Shown: positions 25,449 through 35,442 of the stretch, piece by piece
Position numbering within the stretch: the stretch's first letter is position 1
How the letters are laid out: each line of letters opens with the position of its first letter
NCBI GenBank assembly: GCA_021323775.1
Contig: JAJPKK010000075.1
Location: 1 to 51,485 of the forward strand
Direction of reading: 5' to 3'
DNA from: Hyphomicrobiales bacterium
Lineage (GTDB): Bacteria; Pseudomonadota; Alphaproteobacteria; Rhizobiales; Xanthobacteraceae
Length of the DNA stretch: 51,485 bases
The notes under the pieces: model-generated
Told to the model about the DNA's origin: nothing
Seen by the model: the letters and a program-made list of their open reading frames with translations, nothing else
Database searches by the model: none
Program-made: the position numbers and the translations under genes

Positions 25449-26945
25449 TCACCTCATCGTCGGAATAACGAACTCCATCCCTGTCTTGGTCCCGGAGGGC
25501 CAGCGTGACGTTACGGTTTTCGTTCTTGTGTAAAACCGGATCGAGTCGGGGCCATGTTGATTGAGGTCACCGAACGCCGACCGCTTCCACCCACCAAAGG
25601 TGTAATATGATAGCGGCACCGGAATTGCGAAATTCACCCCCACCATGCCGACATTGACGCGCTCAGTGAAATCCCGTGCAGTGTCGCCGTCGCGGGTGAA
25701 AATGGCGACGCCATTGCCGTAGTCATGCTCAGAGGGGAGCCGTACGGCTTCCTCGTAGTCCTTGGCGCGCACAACACACAGCACCGGGCCGAAGATCTCT
25801 TCCTTGTAGATGCGCATGTTCGGCGTCACATTGTCGAACAGGCAGCCGCCCATGAAGTTGCCATTTTCGTAGCCCTGCAGCTTGAAGCCGCGGCCATCGA
25901 CGACGAGCTTGGCGCCTTCCTTCACGCCCATGTCGACATAGGCTTTGACCTTGTCGAGGTGGGCGCGCGTCACGAGCGGGCCGAAGTCCGTCTGCGGGTC
26001 TGACGATGGGCCGACCTTGAGGCCCCCCACCCGCGGTATCAGTTTCTGCATGAGCGCGTCCGCAGTCCCCTCGCCGACGGGTACGGCGACCGATACCGCC
26101 ATGCAGCGCTCGCCCGCCGAGCCGTAGCCCGCGCCTATCAAGGCATCCACGGCCTGATCAAGGTCGGCGTCCGGCATGATGATCATGTGGTTTTTAGCGC
26201 CGCCGAAGCACTGCGCGCGCTTGCCGTTGGCGCAGGCGGTCGAATAGACATATTCCGCGATCGCCGACGAGCCTACGAAGCCCACCGCCATCACGCGCGG
26301 GTCCGTGAGCAGGGTGTCGACCGCCTCCTTGTCGCCGTTGATCACGTTGAGAATGCCGGGCGGTAGCCCCGCCTCGGTCATCAGGGCTGCGAGCCGCATC
26401 GGCACCGATGGGTCACGCTCCGACGGCTTGAGCACAAAGGCGTTGCCGCAGGCAATCGCGGGCGCGAACTTCCACATGGGAATCATGGCGGGAAAATTGA
26501 ACGGCGTAATGCCAGCCACCACCCCGAGCGGCTGGCGCAGCGAATAAAGGTCGATGCCCGGCCCCGCACCGGAGGTGTGCTCGCCCTTCATCAGGTGGGG
26601 AATGCCGCAGGCAAACTCCACCACTTCCAGGCCGCGCTGGATGTCGCCGCGGGAGTCCGCGATGGTCTTGCCGTGTTCTGAGGACAGCAGTGCTGCGAGG
26701 CTGTCGAACTCTCGGTTTACAAGCTCGAGAAACCGGAACATGACGCGCGCCCGCCGCTGCGGATTGGTGGCCGCCCAGGCCGGCTGGGCCGCCGCCGCCA
26801 CTACGATGGCGTGTTCAACCTCAGCGTGCCTCGCGAACGCCACTTTGGCCTGGACTTCGCCGGTATTAGGATCAAAAATGTCGCCAAAGCGGCCGGAACT
26901 TCCCCTCACCTCCTTGCCGCCAACAAAATGGCCAATTTCACGCAT
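25449..26945 (-). CDS. mmsA: Methylmalonate-semialdehyde dehydrogenase (CoA-acylating)
   Basis: A 498-residue cytosolic aldehyde dehydrogenase that converts methylmalonate semialdehyde, CoA and NAD+ to propionyl-CoA in valine breakdown, and malonate semialdehyde to acetyl-CoA. The catalytic Cys281 is in SAGERCMA, and Asn150 of ITPFNFPAM is present. The segment CFGGAKNHMIIMPDAD replaces the ELGGK glutamate of ordinary aldehyde dehydrogenases, as expected of the CoA-dependent subfamily. ATG 26945 (MREIGHFVGG) has AGGGAGA 8 bases upstream; the open frame beyond it is not family-like. It stands alone: the usual mmsB and acyl-CoA dehydrogenase neighbours are not visible. It diverges from the HWE kinase gene. 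Confidence 0.95.
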   Translation of the reverse strand: MREIGHFVGGKEVRGSSGRFGDIFDPNTGEVQAKVAFARHAEVEHAIVVAAAAQPAWAATNPQRRARVMFRFLELVNREFDSLAALLSSEHGKTIADSRGDIQRGLEVVEFACGIPHLMKGEHTSGAGPGIDLYSLRQPLGVVAGITPFNFPAMIPMWKFAPAIACGNAFVLKPSERDPSVPMRLAALMTEAGLPPGILNVINGDKEAVDTLLTDPRVMAVGFVGSSAIAEYVYSTACANGKRAQCFGGAKNHMIIMPDADLDQAVDALIGAGYGSAGERCMAVSVAVPVGEGTADALMQKLIPRVGGLKVGPSSDPQTDFGPLVTRAHLDKVKAYVDMGVKEGAKLVVDGRGFKLQGYENGNFMGGCLFDNVTPNMRIYKEEIFGPVLCVVRAKDYEEAVRLPSEHDYGNGVAIFTRDGDTARDFTERVNVGMVGVNFAIPVPLSYYTFGGWKRSAFGDLNQHGPDSIRFYTRTKTVTSRWPSGTKTGMEFVIPTMR

Positions 26946-27235
26946 TGGTAGTCTCCCTGAGAAGTTCGGCGGACGCTGTTGCCCCCCAACGCCCCTCTGC
27001 ACAAGCAGGGAGGGTAGGGAAAGGGGGGGCCATGCCGCGGCCGTATGGCAGGGCCAGAACCGCCCATTACAGCGGGAGGTATAACGCAAAAATCCTCATT
27101 TCTCTAAGTCAGAACGGCTTGAGAGACCGGCGTGGCGCCGGATCTTTCAAGCCTGCTGTCCGCCGCATCCTTCGTTACCAGACTTCGCGTTCCGCTGCTG
27201 CCGATGTCCCACTTGAGTGAATTGGGTGTCGTGTG

Positions 27236-30200
27236 ATGCTGAGCCCTCCGCAATCCGGCGAAGTGAAACCCGCCCCAAACGCCCTTACCACCGGCGACGC
27301 GCAGCCGCCTTTCCCGCGCGCGACCATCAATGTGCGCTTAATCGCAATCGTGCTCACGATTGCGGTGCCGCTCAACCTCGTTGTTGCGGCGGTCATTTGG
27401 AGGCTGGCCAGCGCCGCCAACGAAACGCAGCGCGCCAGCCTGCTTTATTCCGCCCGTTCGGTAGCGGCCGCGGTCGATGCCGAACTCGGCAAATACATTG
27501 CGCTCGCTCAAGTGTTGTCGCACTCGCCGGCCTTGTTGGAGGACAGCACTGACGCCTTCGAGGGGGAGTTGCGCGCGAGTCTTTTATCCGACCCGGATGT
27601 CTGGGCGATCATAGCTGATGTGAACGGTCGGATGCTCGTCAACACCGCACGGCGGCCGGGTCAGGGGTTTTTGTCGCCGATCAGGAGCAGAGAGGGAATT
27701 GCCGCGCAGAAGGAGGCGTTCGAAACCGGTTCGGTTGTCGTCTCCGACGTTTTTATGGGGCCCGACCAGAGATGGGCGGCGACGGCCAATATTCCGATCT
27801 TCAAGAACGGCGAGCCTTTCCGCGCATTTGCCGTCACCATGCACACGCGTCGTTTCCTGGACCTGGTCGCCTTCCGGGAGATGCCCGCGCATTGGGTGGT
27901 CGGGATCCGCGACACGCAAGGCCGACTGGTCGTCCGCCTGCCGGATCATGACCGCCGGGTCGGTCAACTCGCTTCCGAGCAAATACGCCGGATCATGAAC
28001 CAAGACGGTCTGTTCGACCTCGTGACGAGTGAAGGCGATCAGGTCATCCTGGCCAATGCCCACTCGAATGTGAGCGGCTGGACCACGGGTATTGCGGCGA
28101 AAACTGCAGAACTGCGCGCGGCGGTCCTTGGCACCGTCGGCTGGGCCATAGCGCTGGGGGGCATTATTTCCCTCCTATCGCTTGTGTTCGCCTTGTGGAT
28201 CGCGAGACGCATAACCCGCCCGCTTGCCGAACTGCGCGAGAAGGCGGCGGCGCTGCTGAAGGACCCTCAGGCGCCGTTTGAGTCGGGCGTGCCGGAGCTG
28301 TGCGAGCTCTGGGCGACGCTCAAGAGAGCATCCGCGAGCCGGTTTCGCAGCGAAGCATTGCTGCGAAGGAGCGAGAAGCGGCTCAGTCAGATCATCAACA
28401 CTTACAACGGGTATGTCGGCTTGCTCGACAGAGATGGCCGCATCAGAGAAGCCAACGTGCAGATGCTGCAGGCCATCGGCGCGCCGCGGGAGGCTGTGAT
28501 TGGCCAGCCGTTCGCCGTGGCGCCTTGCTGGGCCAATTCGCCGATGCCGGAGCTGATCGCGCGGTGCCTCGCGGGCGAGACGGTGCGGCAGGATTTGCAA
28601 TACGTCGCTCGCGGAGGAGAGCTCCGCTGGATCGATTTTCAGGTGACGCCGTTGCGCACAGCCGACGGCGCGATCGATGGAGTCGTTCCGTCGGGCTACG
28701 ACATAACCGACCGCAAGCGGGCTGAGGATGCTCTGCGCCGGAGCGAAGCGCGATTTCGCAATCTCTACGAACATGCCTTCGCCGGCATGACTTTGTCGGA
28801 TTTGGACGGGCGGCTGCAGCAATGCAACGCGGCGTTCTGCACCCTCGTCGGCTATTCCGAAGAGGAACTGCGCGGCCAGCATTTCGGCGCCCTCATTCAC
28901 CCCGATGATCGCGACGACAATATCGCGAGGGGTCGTGGCCTGCTCAATGGCGAAGCGAATGCCGTCGAGATCGAGAGCCGGTATGTTCACAAGAGCGGCA
29001 AAACGGTCTGGGTCCGCAAAACCATCTCGACGCTGCCGGACGAAACCGGCAAACCCTCGGGGCTTATCGCGCTCGCCATGGATATCAGCCAGCGCAAGCA
29101 GCAGGAGGAGTTGCTGCGCCGGAGCGAAGCGCGATTTCGCAATCTCTATGAGCACGCCTTGGCCGGCATTGCGGTATCGGATTGGGATGGGCGGCTGGAG
29201 CAATGCAACCCCGCTTTCTGCGCCCTCGTCGGTTATTCCGAACAAGAGCTGCGCGGCATGCACTTCAGCGCGCTCGTCCATCCCCATGATTGGGATCCAA
29301 ACAGTGACAGAGGCCTGCGCACCGGCGAAGCGAACGCCATCGAACTTGAGAACCGCTATGTTCACAGGAACGGCCAGCCGGTCTGGGTCCGTAAGATCAT
29401 ATCAACGCTGCCGGACGAGACCGGCAAGCCCTCGCAGTTTTTTGCGCTTGCTATCGATATCAGCGAGCGCAAGCGGCAAGAGGAATTGCTGCGGGAGAGC
29501 GAGGCGCGCCTGCAATTGGCGCTCGACGCCGGGGAGGCCGGCATGTGGGAGAGCTTACCCGAGAGCGGAGAAATCATCGCCACGGATCGCGCGTTGATCA
29601 TGCACGGGCTGCCGCCCGGAACCCCAATGACGCAGGACAGGGCGCTTGCAACGGTGCATCCGGAGGATCGCGCGGCAATTGAACAGGCCTTGCGCGAAAC
29701 GCTCGAAACCGGCGCTCCCTTCCGTGCTGAGTATCGCTCCCTTCGGCCGGATGGTTCCGTAGGCTGGCTGGATTCGCAGGCCAAGCTTCGCGAAAGAGGG
29801 GGAGAGCGCCGGCTTATCGGTCTGGTCCGCGATATTTCCGAGCGGAAAGCCGCGGAGGCGGCAATCCGCACCAGTCAGATGCGCCTGCAGCTCGCCCTTG
29901 ACGCGGCCCGGCTGGGCTGGTGGCTCTACGACCCGATCCAGGGCACGGCGTCATGGGACGAGCGCTTCAAGGCGATCTTTGAAATCATCGATCCACAGAC
30001 GGACGTCGCGAGCATTATGGCGCGCGTGCCTCCCGAGGACGCCGCCAGAGTGTGCGCGGCCGCTGCCGCGGCGCTCAATCCGCGCGATCCCAAGCCCTTC
30101 GTCGGAGAATATCGCATCCGACGGGCTGATGGCGAAATCCGCTGGATCGAGGTTTACGGCATGGCCACGTTTGAAGGCAGCGGAGGAGACCGCCGCGCCG

Positions 30201-30844
30201 TTGTCATGGCCGGAACCGCGGCCGATATCACCGAGCGCAAACACGCTGAAGAGCGCCAGCTTCTGCTCATGCGTGAATTGAATCATCGGACCAAAAACCT
30301 GCTTAGCGTGGTGCAATCGATCGCGAACCAAACTGCGGCGTCGAACCCCACTGATTTTGCCGAACGCTTCTCCCGCCGGATTCAGGCGTTGTCCGCTAAC
30401 CAGGACCTCTTGGTCCGAAGCGAATGGCGCGGCATCGACATCGAGGACCTCGTCCGCGCCCAGCTCGCCCACTTTGCCGATCTGATCGGCGAGCGCATCC
30501 TGATCGACGGGCCGCATTTGAAGGTGACGCCTCTGGCGGCGCAGAGCATCGGTATGGCGCTGCACGAGCTTGCGACGAATGCCGGCAAATACGGCTCGCT
30601 GTCAGGTGATCATGGCGGCGTCACAATCGATTGGCGGCTGGAGGATGGCCAGTTCAGTATTGGCTGGATCGAGCACGACGGGCCTAGGGTACGGCCGCCG
30701 CAGCGACGCGGTTTCGGCAGCACGATCATCTCGGCGGTCGCCGAGGCAAGCGTCGGCGGCGAGGTCAAGCTTGATTATGCGTCCACCGGCATCGTCTGGC
30801 GACTGAAATGCGCCGCCAGCAGAGCCTTGAGCGCGGGGGCCTGA
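27236..30844 (+). CDS. Five-PAS HWE-family sensor histidine kinase
   Basis: A 1202-residue membrane sensor. An N-terminal membrane helix (about 31-55) and a second (about 296-325) enclose a periplasmic sensor region of the CACHE type; a HAMP-like segment (325-370) follows. Five PAS/PAC domains begin near residues 382, 501, 628, 754 and 878. The kinase core starts at about 1003: His1017 in RELNHRTKNLL is the phosphorylation site, the N-box reads LHELATNAGKYG, and WIE in GWIEHDGP is the Trp-x-Glu mark of the HWE family. The C-terminus has the GFGS box. PAS2 and PAS3 are near-identical at DNA level, with a 381-base period. ATG 27236 or GTG 27233 is the start; the ribosome site is weak. No response regulator is adjacent. 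HWE kinases often feed PhyR. Confidence 0.92.
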   Translation: MLSPPQSGEVKPAPNALTTGDAQPPFPRATINVRLIAIVLTIAVPLNLVVAAVIWRLASAANETQRASLLYSARSVAAAVDAELGKYIALAQVLSHSPALLEDSTDAFEGELRASLLSDPDVWAIIADVNGRMLVNTARRPGQGFLSPIRSREGIAAQKEAFETGSVVVSDVFMGPDQRWAATANIPIFKNGEPFRAFAVTMHTRRFLDLVAFREMPAHWVVGIRDTQGRLVVRLPDHDRRVGQLASEQIRRIMNQDGLFDLVTSEGDQVILANAHSNVSGWTTGIAAKTAELRAAVLGTVGWAIALGGIISLLSLVFALWIARRITRPLAELREKAAALLKDPQAPFESGVPELCELWATLKRASASRFRSEALLRRSEKRLSQIINTYNGYVGLLDRDGRIREANVQMLQAIGAPREAVIGQPFAVAPCWANSPMPELIARCLAGETVRQDLQYVARGGELRWIDFQVTPLRTADGAIDGVVPSGYDITDRKRAEDALRRSEARFRNLYEHAFAGMTLSDLDGRLQQCNAAFCTLVGYSEEELRGQHFGALIHPDDRDDNIARGRGLLNGEANAVEIESRYVHKSGKTVWVRKTISTLPDETGKPSGLIALAMDISQRKQQEELLRRSEARFRNLYEHALAGIAVSDWDGRLEQCNPAFCALVGYSEQELRGMHFSALVHPHDWDPNSDRGLRTGEANAIELENRYVHRNGQPVWVRKIISTLPDETGKPSQFFALAIDISERKRQEELLRESEARLQLALDAGEAGMWESLPESGEIIATDRALIMHGLPPGTPMTQDRALATVHPEDRAAIEQALRETLETGAPFRAEYRSLRPDGSVGWLDSQAKLRERGGERRLIGLVRDISERKAAEAAIRTSQMRLQLALDAARLGWWLYDPIQGTASWDERFKAIFEIIDPQTDVASIMARVPPEDAARVCAAAAAALNPRDPKPFVGEYRIRRADGEIRWIEVYGMATFEGSGGDRRAVVMAGTAADITERKHAEERQLLLMRELNHRTKNLLSVVQSIANQTAASNPTDFAERFSRRIQALSANQDLLVRSEWRGIDIEDLVRAQLAHFADLIGERILIDGPHLKVTPLAAQSIGMALHELATNAGKYGSLSGDHGGVTIDWRLEDGQFSIGWIEHDGPRVRPPQRRGFGSTIISAVAEASVGGEVKLDYASTGIVWRLKCAASRALSAGA

Positions 30845-30869
30845 GCTGCGGTAAATCACGAGTCGGCCC

Positions 30870-30962
30870 GTAGCCCGGATTGTGCGAAGCGAAAATCCGG
30901 GAACGGCATCTCGACGTGGCAGTGCGGCTCCCGGGTTTCGCTGGCGCTTAACCCGGGCTACA
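30870..30962. repeat. Double 'gtagcccgg' inverted repeat
   Basis: CCCGGATTGTGCGAAGCG with AATCCGGG forms the first hairpin and CCCGGGTTTCGC with AACCCGGGCTAC the second, in tandem after the kinase gene. The second may terminate transcription. Same family as 14118-14153, 36892-36981 and 37341-37376. Confidence 0.75.
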
Positions 30963-31018
30963 GTTCGCGGGAATTTAAGAGTGAGGGGTCATGACCCGCG
31001 GAGGGAGGAGACGCAGTG

Positions 31019-32086
31019 ATGAAGACAGGCTTTCTGGTAGCAGTTGGAGCTTGCGTCGCATTGGCGGCCGCTCAGGTGATTGGGGTGCCGTCCTCCTTTG
31101 CGCAGAATGGCGTGCCGCGCTACGAGGTCGATGCGTCCTGGCCTAAACCCCTGCCGGACCGTTGGGTGCTGGGCGGACTCGGCGGCGTTTGCGTCGATGC
31201 CCAGGACCATGTGGTCATTCTCAATCGGCAGGACATATTGGAAGGCGAGTTGGACGCAGGGCGAATGGCGCCATCAATCATCGAGTTCGATCCGGCCGGC
31301 AACGTGGTGCATGCCTGGAGCAACCCCACCCTGCTCGATCCACGGCTCCATAGCTGCCATTTCGACAAGGAGAACAATTTTTGGGTCGCGTCCGCGCCCT
31401 CCGGCGTGGTCCAGAAGTTCACTCACGACGGCGGCAAGCTGCTGCTGCGGATCGGCACGAAGGGCGTACTCGATTCGTCCGACGGCACCATCAGGGGCAA
31501 GCCGCTCAATTCGTCCTTCGCCCAGTTCCATATGCCGTCCAGTATCTTTGTCGATCGCGACAATGGCGACGTCTATGTCTCTGACGGCGAGGGCCGCAAC
31601 AGCAATCGCCGCATTGCGGTGATGGACCGGGAGGGCCGCTTCCTGCGTCAATGGCAGCCGGAAGGCATGGAGACGGTGCACTGCATGACGATCGGCCGTG
31701 ACGGTCTCGTCTACGTCTGCAACCGCGACAACGCGCGCATCCAGGTCTACGACAAGCAGGGCAATCTGAAACAAACCATCGAGCTTCCCTGGACGCCGGT
31801 CACCATGCCGGCGGACGGCAAGATCAAGCAGTTCGGCGGCGCAACCGTGGCGATCGATTTTTCGCCCGATCCCGAGCAGACCTACATGTTTGTCGTCAAC
31901 CAGAACAATGCGCAGATCGACATCGTCGACCGCAAATCCGGCAAGCGGCTGTCGAGCTTCGGCAGCATCGGGAAGCAGCCCGGCCAATTCGATCAGCCGC
32001 ACGGCATTGCAGTGGATTCCAAGGGAAACGTCTATGTCGCCGAAAACCGCGGCAGGCGGGTGCACAAGTTCAAGTTCGTGGAGTGA
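31019..32086 (+). CDS. Secreted NHL/six-bladed beta-propeller protein
   Basis: A 355-residue protein with a signal peptide (cleavage near SFAQN) and a propeller of NHL-type blades. Blade signatures include GGVCVDAQDHVVIL, FDKENNFWVA, GDVYVSDGEGRN, GRDGLVYVCNRDNARIQVYD and GIAVDSKGNVYVAENRGRRV. Similar folds occur in peptidyl-alpha-hydroxyglycine lyases and in binding proteins; catalytic residues cannot be assigned here, so the function is open. ATG 31019 has GAGGAG 8 bases upstream; GTG 31016 is a possible alternative. It stands alone between the sensor kinase and kup. It would work in the periplasm. Confidence 0.85.
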   Translation: MKTGFLVAVGACVALAAAQVIGVPSSFAQNGVPRYEVDASWPKPLPDRWVLGGLGGVCVDAQDHVVILNRQDILEGELDAGRMAPSIIEFDPAGNVVHAWSNPTLLDPRLHSCHFDKENNFWVASAPSGVVQKFTHDGGKLLLRIGTKGVLDSSDGTIRGKPLNSSFAQFHMPSSIFVDRDNGDVYVSDGEGRNSNRRIAVMDREGRFLRQWQPEGMETVHCMTIGRDGLVYVCNRDNARIQVYDKQGNLKQTIELPWTPVTMPADGKIKQFGGATVAIDFSPDPEQTYMFVVNQNNAQIDIVDRKSGKRLSSFGSIGKQPGQFDQPHGIAVDSKGNVYVAENRGRRVHKFKFVE

Positions 32087-32390
32087 CGCGGTGCAGTCTG
32101 CTTTAATGATGGCGTTGACTTCGCGCGGCACCGGTGAGGAGAGGGGCGGTTAAGCCCAGACGACCGCGATGACGCCCTTCGAGCGATCGACTTGATAGTC
32201 CTATGCGGTCATGCGCGGCTTCGCTGCGACACAGTGCGTGCGCACCTGCGGCGTTTCGACAATGGCGCCGTCGATATTGAAGTGAGGAGTGGCAAGGATA
32301 GATAGACCAGGAGTTACGCATTACCGCGAATGTGGATGACCACAACCTCCGGCATTCGGCGGGAGGCCGTGGCTGAGGCGATAGACGGCA

Positions 32391-32428
32391 CGGGCGGCTT
32401 GGTGCTACAAACCGCCGCCCGCGTTTTT
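32391..32428 (+). terminator. Terminator-like hairpin in the kup leader
   Basis: CGGGCGGC (32391-32398) pairs with GCCGCCCG (32414-32421) around a 15-base loop, followed by CG and five T residues (32424-32428). It ends 25 bases before the kup ATG. It could end upstream transcription or act as an attenuator for kup. Confidence 0.7.
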
Positions 32429-32453
32429 GCGGTGCAATATCGGTTGCCATCAT

Positions 32454-34382
32454 ATGTCACAGAGCGTTGCGGCTCCCCGCGGGGGTGCTGAGGCGGAGAA
32501 GGCGGCAAGACCCGGCGCGGGCCAAACTGCAGCCGGTTTAGTTGGACTTGCTGTTGGCAGCATTGGCGTCGTCTACGGTGACATTGGCACAAGTCCACTT
32601 TACGCGTTTCATGAGGCCATAAGGGCGACAGGGGCCGAGCAGGCGGCCACCTCGGAGGCGGTGTTCGGCGTACTGTCGCTCATTTTGTGGGCACTGATCT
32701 TCATCGTTACATTCAAATACGTCCTCGTCCTCCTGCGCGCCGACAACAACGGCGAGGGGGGCACGCTTACCCTGATGGCGCTTGCCCGCAACGCGATGGG
32801 CGAAAACACCGCCGCCGTGGTGATGCTGGGCATCATTGGGGCGGCGCTCTTCTTTGGCGATTCGCTGATTACTCCCGCGATTTCCGTGCTCTCGGCGGTC
32901 GAGGGGTTGAAGATCGTGACGCCCGTACTTGGTCCCTATATCGTGCCGCTGACAGTGACGATCCTGGTAGGCCTGTTCGCGGTCCAATGGCGAGGCACCG
33001 CGCGAGTGGCGAGCCTGTTCGGCCCGATCATGGTGGTCTGGTTCGCCGCGATAGCGTTGCCAGGCGCCTATTGGATGGTGGCCCATCCGGGCATTATCAG
33101 CGCGCTAAATCCAGCTTATGGGCTCTTGTTCCTGGCGGGACATGGCATGGTCGGGGTCCTCACGCTGGGAGCAGTCTTTCTTGCTGTGACCGGCGCAGAA
33201 GCCTTGTATGCGGACCTTGGCCATTTTGGCCGGCTGCCGATTCAGGGCGCGTGGCTGGGTTTTGTTTTTCCTGCCCTCGCGCTCAATTACCTCGGCCAGG
33301 GCGCGCTCGTGCTGGCTGATCCGAAGGCGCTGGAGAATCCGTTCTTTCTGCTTTACCCGGACTGGGCGCAGCTGCCGATGGTCGTCCTTGCGACCGTGGC
33401 GACGATTATCGCCAGCCAGGCGGTCATCACAGGCGCATATTCATTGACCCGGCAGGCGATCGGGCTCGGCCTGCTGCCGCGCCTGGAGATCAGGCACACG
33501 TCCGAGGAGCATGAGGGGCAGATTTACATGCCCCGGATCAATGCCGGCTTGCTGGTGGGCGTGCTGCTCCTGGTGGCGCTGTTCCGTTCCTCGAGCGCGC
33601 TCGCTTCCGCCTACGGCATTGCCGTGACCGGGACAATGGTGGTGACGGCAATCATGGCCTTCATCGTCGTCCACAAGGTGTGGAACTGGTCACTGGCCGC
33701 CAGCATGGCGTTGATCGTGCCAATCGTGCTCGTCGACGCGACCTTCCTGACCGCGAACCTGTTCAAGATCATCGAGGGCGGCTGGGTGCCGCTGGCGCTG
33801 GCCGGTGTCGTGATGGTGATCATGTATACGTGGCGTCGCGGCAGCAAACTGCTGTTCGATAAGACCCGCCGGCAAGAGACGCCGCTCACCGAACTCGTCG
33901 CCATGCTGGAGAAGAAGCCACCCCAGCGCGTGAGCGGCACCGCGGTGTTCCTCACCAGCGATCCCTTCAGCGCGCCGACCGCTCTGATGCACAGTCTCAA
34001 GCATTACAAGGTGCTTCACGAGAAGAATGTCATCCTTTCCATCGAGACGGATCACCGGCCGCGCGTGCCGCCCGAGGAACGAGTGCGCATTGAGCCAGTC
34101 GGGCAGACCTTTTCCCGGGTGACGCTGCGGTTCGGCTATATGGAGCGGCCCAATGTGCCGCAGGCCCTCGGCATCGCCCGCAAACTTGGCTGGCTTTACG
34201 ACATCATGTCGACCTCGTTCTTCGTGTCTCGTCGCAAACTGCGCCCCGCCGCGCGCTCCAGCATGCCGCTTTGGCAGGACCGCCTGTTCATTTCTCTGGC
34301 GCGCGCCGCCAACGATGCCACGGACTATTTCCAGATCCCGACCGGTCGCGTCGTCGAGGTCGGCACTCAGGTCACGATCTGA
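32454..34382 (+). CDS. kup: Kup-family potassium uptake protein
   Basis: A 642-residue inner-membrane K+:H+ symporter with about 12 helices. The family signature [14 protein letters not shown] is near residues 34-47. Other typical segments are [34 protein letters not shown] and [15 protein letters not shown]. The cytosolic C-terminus (about 460-642) has the usual TAVFLTSDP segment. ATG 32454 starts the family sequence but has no clear ribosome site, and a strong hairpin lies just upstream, so expression may be controlled after initiation. A rhodanese gene follows 15 bases after its stop, probably on the same transcript. Close length to family norm (about 620-640). Confidence 0.96.
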   Translation: MSQSVAAPRGGAEAEKAARPGAGQTAAGLVGLAVGSIGVVYGDIGTSPLYAFHEAIRATGAEQAATSEAVFGVLSLILWALIFIVTFKYVLVLLRADNNGEGGTLTLMALARNAMGENTAAVVMLGIIGAALFFGDSLITPAISVLSAVEGLKIVTPVLGPYIVPLTVTILVGLFAVQWRGTARVASLFGPIMVVWFAAIALPGAYWMVAHPGIISALNPAYGLLFLAGHGMVGVLTLGAVFLAVTGAEALYADLGHFGRLPIQGAWLGFVFPALALNYLGQGALVLADPKALENPFFLLYPDWAQLPMVVLATVATIIASQAVITGAYSLTRQAIGLGLLPRLEIRHTSEEHEGQIYMPRINAGLLVGVLLLVALFRSSSALASAYGIAVTGTMVVTAIMAFIVVHKVWNWSLAASMALIVPIVLVDATFLTANLFKIIEGGWVPLALAGVVMVIMYTWRRGSKLLFDKTRRQETPLTELVAMLEKKPPQRVSGTAVFLTSDPFSAPTALMHSLKHYKVLHEKNVILSIETDHRPRVPPEERVRIEPVGQTFSRVTLRFGYMERPNVPQALGIARKLGWLYDIMSTSFFVSRRKLRPAARSSMPLWQDRLFISLARAANDATDYFQIPTGRVVEVGTQVTI

Positions 34383-34397
34383 TCAAGAGGTAAGTCG

Positions 34398-34733
34398 ATG
34401 TACGGATTGTTCGGTCGAGGCTCGATCCGGGATTTGACGCCTGAGGAAGTGGCCGAAGGTTTAGCTGCAAACAAGATCCTGCTGATCGATGTGCGCGAGC
34501 CTAACGAGACCGCCCGTGAGCGCATCGGCGGCGCGTTGCTGGCGCCGCTGTCGCAATTCGATCCCATTGAGCTGCCGGACCCGCAAGGTCGTGTTGTGGT
34601 GTTCACCTGCGCGTCAGGCGTTCGTTCCATCAAGGCCGCCGAGATCGCCCAGGCCGCCGGCTTCGCCTACGATGCGCATCTCGCCGGCGGCATTAAGTCG
34701 TGGAAAGATGCGGGATTGCCTGTAGAGACGTGA
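34398..34733 (+). CDS. Rhodanese-like sulfurtransferase
   Basis: A 111-residue single rhodanese domain. The active-site loop is CASGVRS with Cys71, close to the CxxGxR pattern, and the N-terminal LLIDVREPNE is canonical. Such proteins carry persulfide sulfur in the cytosol. AAGAGG sits about 7 bases before the ATG. The gene is 15 bases downstream of kup, so they are probably cotranscribed. There is no functional reason known to me for that pairing. No signal peptide is present. Confidence 0.93.
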   Translation: MYGLFGRGSIRDLTPEEVAEGLAANKILLIDVREPNETARERIGGALLAPLSQFDPIELPDPQGRVVVFTCASGVRSIKAAEIAQAAGFAYDAHLAGGIKSWKDAGLPVET

Positions 34734-34836
34734 GTCCTGCGCTCGGGCTTCGAGGGTCAGCGGGCGCGGCGCTCGTGAGCTTCGAAGGGTCGCCTTTGCC
34801 CCGAAAAAAGATCACTGGCTCGTCAATCAGGCGTGC

Positions 34837-35442
34837 CTAGCCGAGCTTACGGCCTTTGAGCCAATCTTCGCCGCGCCGATAGAGCGCCGCGATCTCCGGC
34901 CCGTCGAGGCCCGGCATGTCGGCCTTCACTTTGTAGCCGATCCGGGTCTGGAGATAGGCAAGGTGCCGGTAGCCTTCGGGAAACTGTTCCAGCAGATTAC
35001 GGTCCAGTTGAAGCCGTGCGGCCGGGTCGACCGGATCGAGACGATCCTTTTCGTAGATCGGCTGGCGCAGCACCAACCCCCAACGCCCGTTGCGCTTCTC
35101 CAGGAAGTCGTAGAATCGCCCGGTGCACACCACATCGCAGAGGACGCCATCGACGCTCGCTCGCTGCGAGATCGTCATCTTGGTCTGAGCGATGGCGCGC
35201 GTGCCAGCGATGTCGATCGACGAGCCGCCGAGGAAATGCAGGATGCGCACGCCGCGCTCGTAGCCATCCTGGCTCACCCTGACGAATTCATCCGCGGCGC
35301 CCTGAAACCAGGTCGCCATCATGCGCCCGTCGTCATGCCAGACAGTGCGGAAACGGTCCCACATGAGCGCGTCGCGCCAGACGGCCCAGTTCTCAATCAG
35401 GTCGCGGATGGCGCGGCGATCGTCGGCTTCGCTGTCGCCCAT
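34837..35442 (-). CDS. SnoaL/NTF2-like protein
   Basis: A 201-residue protein with a SnoaL-type NTF2 fold in its first 130 residues (RRAIRDLIENWAVWRDALMWD, then FRTVWHDDGRMMATW). The remaining 70 residues are a family extension (YLQTRIGYKVKADMPG). In the fold family such proteins act as hydratases, isomerases or ring-opening enzymes, but substrate cannot be predicted. GAGGA lies 5 bases before the ATG. It ends convergently with the rhodanese gene. It may share a promoter region with the gentisate dioxygenase gene upstream, though they are separated by a repeat. Confidence 0.8.
   Translation of the reverse strand: MGDSEADDRRAIRDLIENWAVWRDALMWDRFRTVWHDDGRMMATWFQGAADEFVRVSQDGYERGVRILHFLGGSSIDIAGTRAIAQTKMTISQRASVDGVLCDVVCTGRFYDFLEKRNGRWGLVLRQPIYEKDRLDPVDPAARLQLDRNLLEQFPEGYRHLAYLQTRIGYKVKADMPGLDGPEIAALYRRGEDWLKGRKLG

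Noticed and set aside
28175-29365. 396-codon open frame on the minus strand
   Set aside because: Opposite the HWE kinase PAS repeats; its internal repeats are a reflection of the kinase repeats.
31274-32131. 285-codon open frame on the minus strand
   Set aside because: Opposite the beta-propeller gene; no protein-like signature.
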